A stretch of DNA of 64,000 bases from Sphingomonas hylomeconis. Its GTDB lineage: Bacteria; Pseudomonadota; Alphaproteobacteria; Sphingomonadales; Sphingomonadaceae. Location of the stretch: NCBI RefSeq assembly GCF_025370105.1, contig NZ_JANQBK010000005.1:186001-250000 (forward strand), read 5' to 3'. The notes beneath the pieces were generated by a model, which did not search any database, was not told the origin of the DNA, and saw only the letters and a list, made by a program, of their open reading frames with translations. Shown here one piece after another: positions 42,057 through 49,471 of this stretch; positions within the stretch are counted from its first letter, which is position 1; the number at the start of each line of letters is the position of its first letter. Made by a program: the position numbers and the translations under genes.

Positions 42057-42340
42057 GAGCGGTCCTGCGGGGCCGACGGGGCGCCCCGATCCCGTCTGGC
42101 GCGGCGATCCGCGCGCCGCACGCCGCGCCAGCCGAACCAGAGCAGCACCGCGCCGAGCACCAGGCTCGCGGCGCCCAGCCAATGCAGCGGCCGCAGATCG
42201 AGCAGCCCGCGGCTCAGGAACCAGAACGGGTCGCCCCAGCGGAACACGATCAGCCATATCAGCGAGGTGAAGGGGATGATGCCGAGCGCCAGCAGGACTT
42301 CGCCGCAGACCGCCGGGAGCAGATGCTTGGTATCGGACAT
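42053..42340 (-). CDS. small two-helix membrane protein, unknown
   Basis: 95 residues starting M-S-D-T-K-H-L-L-P-A-V-C-G-E. It has two predicted membrane helices (V-L-L-A-L-G-I-I-P-F-T-S-L-I-W-L-I-V-F and W-L-G-A-A-S-L-V-L-G-A-V-L-L-W-F) and a strongly basic C-terminal tail (R-R-A-D-R-R-A-R-R). I do not recognise a family. The first start with a family-neutral but plausible N-terminus was used; a longer in-frame start is possible. Overlap with the BI-1 gene suggests that the two membrane proteins work together. Confidence 0.55.
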   Translation of the reverse strand: MSDTKHLLPAVCGEVLLALGIIPFTSLIWLIVFRWGDPFWFLSRGLLDLRPLHWLGAASLVLGAVLLWFGWRGVRRADRRARRDRGAPSAPQDRS

Positions 42341-42432
42341 GCCCGATAGATCGCCGTTTCGCGCCCGTCGCGACATCGGGAGTTTCCCGGATGCCTGCGC
42401 CATCTCGCGGCATGCGGCACCCGCGCTGCTAT

Positions 42433-42448
42433 ACGGGTATTCCCGCAT
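42433..42448 (+). promoter_or_regulatory. 16-bp stress-island element before USP gene
   Basis: ACGGGTATTCCCGCAT, whose core CGGG-TATT-CCCG is a perfect 12-bp palindrome. It ends 55 bp before the USP start; CATACA about 22 bp downstream is a possible -10. Confidence 0.5.
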
Positions 42449-42502
42449 TCATCCGCCGCGCGTCGGCGGCGCATACAGCATGTCTCACTACAAGGGATCG
42501 TC

Positions 42503-43330
42503 ATGCGACGCCTGTTGGCCGTCACCACATCGTGCGATCCGTCGCACGCCGCCATCGAGCGCGCCGGGCAGCTTGCCGCGCGCGACTGTGCCGATCTGCG
42601 CCTGATCGCGCTGCTGCCGCACGATACGCCCGCCGCCGACTGCGCCGCCGCGACAGCGGCGCTCGACGATCGGGCCGAAGCGCTGGCGGCCCGCCGACCC
42701 TGCATCGCATCGCTCACCGCCCGCGCGACGGCCGGGGAGGAGGCCGCGGTCATGCTCGCCGAAGCGGCAGACTATCGCGCGGATATGATCGTCCTGCCGG
42801 GCCCCGCCGATAACGGTGCGGCCGGCCTTGCCGCGGCGGCGATCGACCAGGTCGTCCGCACGGCGATCGCCCCCGTGCTGATCGTCCAGGCGCCCCCCGA
42901 GCGCCCCTATCGACGGCTTTTGGTCGCGGTCGACGACGATCCGACGGCGGAGGCGGTGCTCCATCTTGCCTGCCTGGTCGACAGCGCGGCCGAGATCATC
43001 GCGGTCCATGCCTATCAGCCGGGCGTCGGCGGCGCGGACGCCGCGGAACGCGCCGAGCATGAAGCGCGGCTCGCCGCCATGCTGCACGCGGTCGTCGCGC
43101 AGCATCCCGCGATCGCTGCACGCTGTACGGCGATCGCGGTGCCGGGCCCGATATTGTCGGTGCTGGTCGGCGCCACGCTCGATCACGCTCCCGACCTGCT
43201 GGTGCTGGGCACCCATGCCCGCCACGGTATCGCGCTCCTGCTCCATGGCAGCGTCGCGCGCTCGGTCGTGGCGGCGCTGCCGTTCGATATTTTGGTCGGG
43301 CATGTCGGGGGTAAAGATCATCACGACTGA
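42503..43330 (+). CDS. two-domain universal stress protein (C-type)
   Basis: 275 residues in two USP domains, less like the other four in the island. The second domain carries L-L-V-A-V-D-D-D at its start and the nucleotide loop V-L-G-T-H-A-R-H-G-I-A-L-L-L-H-G-S-V-A-R (G-x2-x-x9-G-S form). The first ends V-L-I-V-Q-A. The ATG is preceded by AAGGGATCG. The gene is followed by a P-type ATPase gene whose likely start is within 11 bp of this stop, so the stress protein and ion pump are probably cotranscribed. ATP binding is expected from the motif. Confidence 0.87.
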   Translation: MRRLLAVTTSCDPSHAAIERAGQLAARDCADLRLIALLPHDTPAADCAAATAALDDRAEALAARRPCIASLTARATAGEEAAVMLAEAADYRADMIVLPGPADNGAAGLAAAAIDQVVRTAIAPVLIVQAPPERPYRRLLVAVDDDPTAEAVLHLACLVDSAAEIIAVHAYQPGVGGADAAERAEHEARLAAMLHAVVAQHPAIAARCTAIAVPGPILSVLVGATLDHAPDLLVLGTHARHGIALLLHGSVARSVVAALPFDILVGHVGGKDHHD

Positions 43331-43340
43331 TCCGCCCGAT

Positions 43341-45890
43341 ATGACCGGCCTGACGACAGCGCAGGCGCAGGCCCGCCTGACCGCCGATGGCGCGAACGAG
43401 CTTCCCCGCACCAAGCGCCGCTCGCCGGCCCGCATCGCGGCCGAGGTGCTGCGCGAACCGATGCTGGCGCTGCTGCTGGGCGGCGGTCTGCTGTACCTGA
43501 TCGTCGGCGACCTGACCGAGGGGCTGGTGCTGTTCGCCTTCGCCAGTTTCTCCACCGCCGTCACGATCGTGCAGGAGGCGCGCACCGAACGCGTGCTCGA
43601 AGGGCTGCGCGATCTGTCCGCGCCGCGCGCGCTCGTCGTCCGGGATGGCATGCGGGTGCGGATCGCCGGCCGGGACGTCGTCAGCGGCGACCTGCTCGTG
43701 CTCGATCAGGGCGACCGCGTCGCCGCCGATGCGGTCCTGCTCGAAACCGAGGATCTGCAGGCGGACGAATCGTTGCTCACCGGGGAATCGCTACCGGTCC
43801 GCAAGAGCGTCGCGGCGTCGGCGGCCCTGCCGGAGGCGGTGCCGGGGGGCGAGGACCTGCCGTTCGTCTATTCGGGATCGATGATCGCGCGCGGCTCGGG
43901 CGTCGCGCGCGTCATCGCCACCGGCGCGCGCACCCGGCTCGGCGGGATCGGCCGGTTGCTGGCGGATCTCGATACCGAACCGCCCCGGCTGCGCCGTGAA
44001 ACCAGCGCGATCGTGCGCCTGTGCGCGATCGGCGGCCTCGCCATCGCCGCGATCGTGGTGATCGGCTACGGCGTCACCCGGGGGGACTGGATCGCCGCGC
44101 TGCTCGCCGGGATCGCGATCGGCATGTCGCTGCTGCCCGAGGAATTTCCGGTCGTTTTGACGGTATTCCTGGCGATGGGCGCGTGGCGGATCGGGCAGGT
44201 CGGCGTGCTCACGCGCCGCGCCGCCGCGATCGAAACCCTGGGCTCGGCGACCACGCTGTGCGTCGACAAGACCGGCACGCTGACCGAGAACCGCATGGCG
44301 CTGGTCGAACTGTGGCACCCGGAGGACGGGGCAAGGACGCTGCGCGACACTGCCGCGCTGCCGGCACCGTTCCAGCGTCTGCTGCGGCACGCGATTCTGG
44401 CCAGCGCCACCACGCCGGTCGATCCGATGGAGATCGCGCTGCATGCCGCCGCGACGGACCTGCCGGTCGAGCCCCTCACCCCCGCGCTGCTTCATGCCTA
44501 TGGCCTGCGCCCCGATCTGTTCGCCATGGCCAATCTGTGGCGCGATGCGGAGCGCGGCCTGATCGTCACGGCCAAGGGCGCGCCCGAGGCGATCGCCGCG
44601 CTGTGCCGCCTGGAAGGCCCGGCCGCCGCACAGATGACCGCGGCGGTGAACGCCATGGCGGCGCGCGGTATCCGCGTGCTCGGCGTGGCGCTGGCCGCGA
44701 CCGACGATCCCGTCCCCGCCGCCACGCAGCGCGACTATGCCTTCTCCCTGCTCGGGCTGGTCGGCCTGGCCGATCCGCTGCGGCCGAGCGTTCCGGCCGC
44801 GATCGCCGAATGTCGCTCGGCCGGCATCGCGGTGGTGATGATCACCGGCGATCATCTCGCCACCGCGCGGGCGATCGCCACCCAGGCCGGCATCGCCCCG
44901 GGCGGCATATTGTCCGGCCCCGAGCTGCAGGCGTTGGACGATGATCAGCTGCGCGCCCGACTCGCCGGCGTCACGGTCTTCGCGCGCGTCCAGCCCGAAC
45001 AGAAATTGCGCATCGTCACCGCGCTCAAGGCGCGCGGCGATATCGTGGCAATGACCGGCGACGGCATCAACGATGCCCCCTCGCTGAAGGCGGCGCATAT
45101 CGGCATCGCCATGGGCAAGCGCGGCACCGATGTCGCGCGCGAGGCGGCGGCGATCGTGCTGCTCGACGACGATTTCGCGTCGATCGTGGCGGCGGTCCGG
45201 CTCGGGCGGCGGATCTACGACAATATCCGCAAGGCGATGGAATTCATCTTCGCCGTGCACGTGCCGGTCGCCGGGCTGGCGCTGCTGCCGCTCGCCTTCG
45301 GCCAGCCGCTGCTGCTGGGCCCGATCCACATCGCACTGATCGAGATGATCATCGATCCGGTCTGCGCGCTGGTGTTTGAGGCCGAGCGCGCGGAAGCGAC
45401 GATCATGGCGCGCCCCCCGCGCGCGCGCGACGCGCGGCTGTTCACGTGGCGGATGATTGCCTGGAGCGTGTTCCAGGGCGGGCTGGCCTTTGCCGTGGTC
45501 GCGACGATCTGGTTCGGCGCGCGCGCGCTCGGCTACCCGCCAGACGCCGTGCGCACCGCAACTTTCTACGCGCTGATCGCGCAGATCGTCGCGCTGATCT
45601 TCACCAATCGCGCGTTCGACGCCTCGTTGATCCACGCGCTGTGGGGCGAGAACCGGGTGCTGCGCTACATTCTCGTCGGGATCGCCGCCACGCTCGGCGT
45701 GATCATCGCCGTGCCCCCGCTGCGCCGGCTGCTCCACTTCGCGGCGATCGACGCCGGAGCGATGGCCGCCGCGCTGGGCTCGGGCGTCGTGCTGCTCTGC
45801 GCGCTCGCGGCGCTCAAGAAGCTCGGCCGCCAGCGCCCGCGCCGCGATAGGTACAATCCCCAGGTGCGCGCGCGGGCGCTGCGGCATTGA
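43341..45890 (+). CDS. cation-translocating P-type ATPase with atypical ion-site motifs
   Basis: 849 residues. The ATG giving M-T-G-L-T-T-A-Q-A-Q-A-R-L matches the family N-terminus; an ATG 13 codons earlier overlaps the USP gene. Domains in order: actuator (L-L-T-G-E-S-L-P), phosphorylation D309-K-T-G-T-L-T, nucleotide site with K-G-A-P-E, hinge M-T-G-D-G-I-N-D-A-P-S-L. The fourth membrane helix reads P266-E-E-F-P where Ca2+ and Na+/K+ pumps have P-E-G-L-P. The sixth reads E668-M-I-I-D672-P-V-C-A-L-V-F-E680 in place of N-x2-T-D. No N-terminal metal-binding domain is present. The ion is therefore uncertain: a P2- or P3-like pump for a divalent cation or protons. Neighbouring USP genes suggest a stress role. 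Confidence 0.9.
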   Translation: MTGLTTAQAQARLTADGANELPRTKRRSPARIAAEVLREPMLALLLGGGLLYLIVGDLTEGLVLFAFASFSTAVTIVQEARTERVLEGLRDLSAPRALVVRDGMRVRIAGRDVVSGDLLVLDQGDRVAADAVLLETEDLQADESLLTGESLPVRKSVAASAALPEAVPGGEDLPFVYSGSMIARGSGVARVIATGARTRLGGIGRLLADLDTEPPRLRRETSAIVRLCAIGGLAIAAIVVIGYGVTRGDWIAALLAGIAIGMSLLPEEFPVVLTVFLAMGAWRIGQVGVLTRRAAAIETLGSATTLCVDKTGTLTENRMALVELWHPEDGARTLRDTAALPAPFQRLLRHAILASATTPVDPMEIALHAAATDLPVEPLTPALLHAYGLRPDLFAMANLWRDAERGLIVTAKGAPEAIAALCRLEGPAAAQMTAAVNAMAARGIRVLGVALAATDDPVPAATQRDYAFSLLGLVGLADPLRPSVPAAIAECRSAGIAVVMITGDHLATARAIATQAGIAPGGILSGPELQALDDDQLRARLAGVTVFARVQPEQKLRIVTALKARGDIVAMTGDGINDAPSLKAAHIGIAMGKRGTDVAREAAAIVLLDDDFASIVAAVRLGRRIYDNIRKAMEFIFAVHVPVAGLALLPLAFGQPLLLGPIHIALIEMIIDPVCALVFEAERAEATIMARPPRARDARLFTWRMIAWSVFQGGLAFAVVATIWFGARALGYPPDAVRTATFYALIAQIVALIFTNRAFDASLIHALWGENRVLRYILVGIAATLGVIIAVPPLRRLLHFAAIDAGAMAAALGSGVVLLCALAALKKLGRQRPRRDRYNPQVRARALRH

Positions 45891-45918
45891 ATGCCGCCGA
45901 CTTCAACGGAGACCGGTC

Positions 45919-46743
45919 ATGATCAAGGATATCCTCGCGCTCGTCGATGACGGGCGCGCCTGCGCCCCGTTCCTGCGTGACCTGCTCAACACCGCGCTGA
46001 CGCTGGAGTCGCATGTCGACATCGCCGTGCTCACGCCGCTGCCGCTCACCTCGCCCAGATTCGCCCCGGCCGGCGGATTGTATATCCCGGAATTCGCGCT
46101 GCGCGCGGAAGCCCGGATGGAAATGGCGCGGGTGCGCGAACTCGTCGAGCGCTGGGGCACGCGCGCGGAAGTATGGGGGCTGCACGACGATGTCGCCTGG
46201 CTGACCGACGATCTGCGCCACAGCAACCCGATCGCCGATTTGGTCGTGGTCGGCAGCAAGACGAGCTGGGAGATCCCCTGGCTCCGGCGCCGGGTGCTGG
46301 AAAGCACGTTGCTTTATGGCGGTACGCCGCTGCTGCTGCTCCCCGACGGCCACACCCTGCCCCATCTGCGCCACGCCGTCTTGGGGTGGAAACCCTCGCC
46401 GGAAGCGGTCCGCGCGATGCACGAGCTGCTGCGCCTGATCCAGCCGGGCGCACGCATCGATCTGGTCACGATCGGCGACAAACCCGAGCCCGACGCGCTG
46501 GGCCGCGATCCCGAAACCGCCCTGGTCCGCCACCTCGTGCGGCACGACGTGCTGGTCGAGCATCACTGGCTGGACGACGGCACTGCGCCTGCCGCGCAAC
46601 TGCAGGCCTTCGCCGAACGGCGCGGCGCGGATCTGCTGGCCGTGGGTGCCTTTGCACATTCGCGCGTGCGCGAGATTCTGCTCGGCGGCGTGACCCGCGA
46701 CCTCCTCGATGAGTCGCGCCTGCCGGTGCTGCTGGCGCACTGA
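45919..46743 (+). CDS. two-domain universal stress protein (A-type pair with the copy at 35.3 kb)
   Basis: 274 residues, the same length as its paralogue at 35,285, and starting M-I-K-D-I-L-A-L-V-D-D-G. Shared landmarks: V-V-V-G-S-K-T-S-W in the first domain, L-G-W-K-P-S-P-E-A-V-R-A-M-H at the domain junction, and V-G-A-F-A-H-S-R-V-R-E-I-L-L-G-G-V-T in the second. The start is 28 bp after the P-type ATPase stop, so it likely belongs to the same transcript. The second domain probably binds ATP; the first looks degenerate. Confidence 0.88.
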   Translation: MIKDILALVDDGRACAPFLRDLLNTALTLESHVDIAVLTPLPLTSPRFAPAGGLYIPEFALRAEARMEMARVRELVERWGTRAEVWGLHDDVAWLTDDLRHSNPIADLVVVGSKTSWEIPWLRRRVLESTLLYGGTPLLLLPDGHTLPHLRHAVLGWKPSPEAVRAMHELLRLIQPGARIDLVTIGDKPEPDALGRDPETALVRHLVRHDVLVEHHWLDDGTAPAAQLQAFAERRGADLLAVGAFAHSRVREILLGGVTRDLLDESRLPVLLAH

Positions 46744-46754
46744 CGCCGCTGGCA

Positions 46755-46779
46755 GACCGGGCATCCCTGCTGTCCGGTC
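46755..46779. terminator. possible bidirectional terminator between USP and HdeD genes
   Basis: GACCGG / CCGGTC arms with a 13-base loop in the 78-bp space between convergent genes. Short stem, so only a candidate. Confidence 0.35.
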
Positions 46780-46821
46780 AGGCAGCGCGCGCGGTACGCC
46801 GGTCATCATCACGGGCTTCGG

Positions 46822-47430
46822 TCATGCCCCAAAGTACGTCGCGCCCTGTGTCGCGAAGCGCCGCAGGCGCAGTGCAAAGGCGATCAGCGCGATGCCCGCC
46901 AAGACCGCATAGCCGCCGACGAACCACGCCACCCAAAGCACGGACACCAGCGGTTCCTGCAGCATCAGCCATAACACGGCGATGCCGAGCAGGATCGACA
47001 GCAGACCGGACAGGCCCAGCGGCCAGGCCCAGCGGGGGCGGCCGAGCCGTGCCGCCGCCGCGAGCTCGAGCACGCCGGCGAGGATCGCCCAGCACGACAG
47101 GCTGCCGAGCACCAGCAACGCATAGCTCATCGTCAGCGCGCCGGGCATCGCCACGAACAGGCCGGCCAGCCCCAAGCCCAGCACGCCGCGCACGATCAGC
47201 GTACCCCATCCGGCCTGATGCCGCGCCGCGCCGCGAACCCCCGCTATCACCGACAGGATACCGTCGACTGCGACATAGGCTGCGAACATCAGGGTGAAGG
47301 CGAACAGCGCCGGGATCGGAAAGAACAGGCATGCGGCGCCGAGCAGTATCGCGGCCACCCCGCGCAGCAGGACCAATGCCCAGTTCGCGCCGGTCAGCAT
47401 GGCATGATCGCGTGGCAAGGCCGCGTTCAT
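46822..47430 (-). CDS. HdeD-family (DUF308) membrane protein
   Basis: 202 residues with six predicted membrane helices arranged as three similar hairpins, as in HdeD. Diagnostic segments are W-A-L-V-L-L-R-G-V-A-A-I-L-L-G-A, W-G-T-L-I-V-R-G-V-L-G-L-G-L-A-G and a final A-L-R-L-R-R basic end. The ATG with GGGAG 8 bp upstream was selected over two earlier in-frame starts. HdeD of E. coli is linked to acid resistance at high cell density; the biochemical role is unknown. A copy of the 16-bp island element sits 57 bp upstream. Confidence 0.82.
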   Translation of the reverse strand: MNAALPRDHAMLTGANWALVLLRGVAAILLGAACLFFPIPALFAFTLMFAAYVAVDGILSVIAGVRGAARHQAGWGTLIVRGVLGLGLAGLFVAMPGALTMSYALLVLGSLSCWAILAGVLELAAAARLGRPRWAWPLGLSGLLSILLGIAVLWLMLQEPLVSVLWVAWFVGGYAVLAGIALIAFALRLRRFATQGATYFGA

Positions 47431-47486
47431 CGAGCCGTCTCCCATCTCGCCCGCGTCCACCCTGGCAAGAACAACGCGGCATGAAA

Positions 47487-47502
47487 ATGCGTACTTCTAC
47501 GG
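47487..47502 (-). promoter_or_regulatory. 16-bp stress-island element before the HdeD gene
   Basis: ATGCGTACTTCTACGG on the plus strand, 57 bp before the HdeD-type start on the minus strand, matching the orientation and spacing of the USP copy at 41,327. Confidence 0.45.
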
Positions 47503-47549
47503 GAGTCGCCCGACCGGCGTGCCGCGGCACCGCGATCCCCGCGGGGCCT

Positions 47550-47565
47550 ACGTAAGCATCCCGAT
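47550..47565 (+). promoter_or_regulatory. 16-bp stress-island element before a microprotein gene
   Basis: ACGTAAGCATCCCGAT, 50 bp before the 39-residue membrane protein gene. Read on the other strand it is ATCGGGATGCTTACGT, 13 of 16 identical to the copy at 41,327. Confidence 0.5.
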
Positions 47566-47614
47566 ATCCCCGCCATATTTTCCGCGCGACGCTGGGGCCA
47601 GCAAGGAGGCGCCA

Positions 47615-47734
47615 ATGACACCCGCAGACCCTGGCCCGAAACCGGCTCCTGACGATGTCGTCATGCTGCTGTCGCTCGCCGTGCTGGCCGCGATCGGGCT
47701 GATGATGGCGGCGCTGCTGACGAAACTTTATTGA
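47615..47734 (+). CDS. 39-residue single-helix membrane microprotein
   Basis: A tiny gene with a perfect ribosome site (AAGGAGG, 6 bp before the ATG). The product has a Pro/Asp-rich start (M-T-P-A-D-P-G-P-K-P-A-P-D-D), then one hydrophobic helix (V-V-M-L-L-S-L-A-V-L-A-A-I-G-L-M-M-A-A-L-L) and ends T-K-L-Y. I know no family for it. It converges on cydC and carries the island's 16-bp element upstream. A helper subunit of a terminal oxidase or transporter, like CydX, is plausible, but this is inference. Confidence 0.65.
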   Translation: MTPADPGPKPAPDDVVMLLSLAVLAAIGLMMAALLTKLY

Positions 47735-47742
47735 TGCCGTCG

Positions 47743-47759
47743 GGCGGCTCGGCGCCGCC
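47743..47759. terminator. small hairpin between microprotein gene and cydC
   Basis: GGCGGC / GCCGCC with a 5-base loop in the 27-bp gap between convergent genes; could end transcription in both directions. Confidence 0.4.
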
Positions 47760-47761
47760 GC

Positions 47762-49471
47762 TCAGACGAGGACTGGCGCGTCTCGACTTGGCGTGCTGTC
47801 GCCCGACGCGTGGCCGGCGGCCCCCGTTTCCAGCCGGTGGCGATCGATCCCGCGCGACGGCAAAGCCGCCGCTTCCGTCCAGCCGCCCGAGGGGCGGCGG
47901 CGCAATGTGGTGTCGCACAGCGCGCCCAGGCGCGGCCGATGACTGATCAGCAGCAGCCCCTGCCCGCGCGCCGATAGCCGTACGGCAAGGCGCAGCGCGA
48001 TCGTTCGCTCGGTGGCGCTGTCCAGGCCTTCCGACGGTTCGTCGAGCAGCAGCCACGGCGCCGTGCCGAGATAGGCGCGCGCCAGCGACAGGCGCCGCCG
48101 CTCGCCGCCCGACAGCCGTTCGCCATTCTCGCCGATCCAGCTGTCCAGCCCGTCGGGCAGCCGGCGCACGCGCTCGTCGAGCGCGGCATCGTGCAGCGCG
48201 TGCCACAGATCCGCCTCGCTCGCCTGCGGCGATGCCAGCAGCAGGTTGTCGCGCACCGTGCCGGACAGCAAGGCCGCATCCTGCGGCGCCCAGTCAAAGA
48301 CGGTGCGGCGCTGCCGCGGCGGAATGTCCGCCAGATCCTGTCCGCCGATCCGGATGGCCCCCGGCGTGGCATCGCGCAGGCCCATCAGCGTTTCGATCAA
48401 CGTGGTCTTGCCCGCGCCGGACTCGCCGGCGATGAGGATGCGCGCGCCCGGGGCCAGCATCACGCCGTCGCTCTCGATCGTCGGCCGATCCAGTGCGATC
48501 GCGGCGCGCTCCCGCACCGGTCCGGTCTCGAGCAGCGTGTCCAGCCGGGCCTCCGCTTCGCGCACCATGCCGCGTTGCGCGAGCCGGCGAACCAGCGGCG
48601 CGGCGCCGTCGATCGTCATCGCCGCAGCGAGCGCCGCGAGCGCGACGATCGCCGCCCCCTGGCCCTGCGCCAGCGCTGCCGCCGCACCGGCGGCCAGCGC
48701 GATCGCCGACGCCTGCGCCAGTTCGAACCAGCCCAGCACCTGCGCCTGCGCGCGCGCCGCATCGGCCAGCCGTTCGCTCTGTTCGCCGATGCGCGTGGCG
48801 GCCCAATCCTCCAGCCCGTAGCAGCGTAGTTCGGCAGCGGCACCGAGATGGAGCGCGACCTCGTCCTTCAGCGCGCCGGTTGCGCGTTGCACCGCGCGGC
48901 CCGGCGCCTCGAGCCGCGATGCCAGCCGATCGGCGACGACGAGCAGCGCGGCCAGGCAGCCAAGCGTCGCCAGCGCTGGCGCCCAGCCGCCCAGCAGCGT
49001 CAGAATCGTGCCGGCCACGGTTGCGGCGACCAGGCCCGCGGGCGCCGACATCATCGCGAAGCGGTTCTCGATCACGCCCACGTCCTGCACGATCCGCGCG
49101 GTCGCCTCGCCGGTCGAAAAGGATAGCGCGCGGGCGGCCGGCGCGGCGGCGATCGCCTGGAACAGGGCCGGGCGGATCTGCGCCAGCGCGCCGAACGCCG
49201 CCTCGTGGCTGGCCAGCCGCTCGCCATAGCGCGCGCCGGTGCGCAGGATCGCGAGCAGCCGGATCCCGGCGCTCGGCAGCATATAGTTGAAGCCTTGCGC
49301 CGCTACCGGCCCCGCCAGGCCGGCAATCGCCGCCGCGGTGATGAACCAGCCCGACAGGCCGAGCAGGATCACCGACGCGGCGGCGACCAACGCGGCATAG
49401 CCGGCGGCACGCAGCAACAGGCGGCGCTGGCGGCGGCGTTGCTCGGCGAGCAGGCGGGCGAGCGGTGTCAT
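47762..49471 (-). CDS. cydC: CydC, ABC exporter subunit for cytochrome bd assembly
   Basis: 569 residues: six-helix membrane domain (L-L-G-L-S-G-W-F-I-T-A-A-A-I-A-G is typical of CydC) then an ABC domain with Walker A G-E-S-G-A-G-K-T-T, signature L-S-G-G-E-R-R-R-L-S-L-A-R and Walker B W-L-L-L-D-E-P. The start overlaps the cydD stop (ATGA). CydDC exports cysteine and glutathione and is required to mature cytochrome bd. The C-terminal 40 residues after the H-loop (I-S-H-R-P-R) are longer than usual and Gly/Arg-rich. The pair lies divergent from cydABX, so all four genes share one 176-bp control region. Confidence 0.93.
   Translation of the reverse strand: MTPLARLLAEQRRRQRRLLLRAAGYAALVAAASVILLGLSGWFITAAAIAGLAGPVAAQGFNYMLPSAGIRLLAILRTGARYGERLASHEAAFGALAQIRPALFQAIAAAPAARALSFSTGEATARIVQDVGVIENRFAMMSAPAGLVAATVAGTILTLLGGWAPALATLGCLAALLVVADRLASRLEAPGRAVQRATGALKDEVALHLGAAAELRCYGLEDWAATRIGEQSERLADAARAQAQVLGWFELAQASAIALAAGAAAALAQGQGAAIVALAALAAAMTIDGAAPLVRRLAQRGMVREAEARLDTLLETGPVRERAAIALDRPTIESDGVMLAPGARILIAGESGAGKTTLIETLMGLRDATPGAIRIGGQDLADIPPRQRRTVFDWAPQDAALLSGTVRDNLLLASPQASEADLWHALHDAALDERVRRLPDGLDSWIGENGERLSGGERRRLSLARAYLGTAPWLLLDEPSEGLDSATERTIALRLAVRLSARGQGLLLISHRPRLGALCDTTLRRRPSGGWTEAAALPSRGIDRHRLETGAAGHASGDSTPSRDAPVLV

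Noticed and set aside
42488..43651. Minus-strand open frame of 387 codons opposite the USP and P-type ATPase genes
   Set aside because: Low-complexity Arg/Ser/Gly composition, overlapping two real genes; a consequence of high third-position GC.
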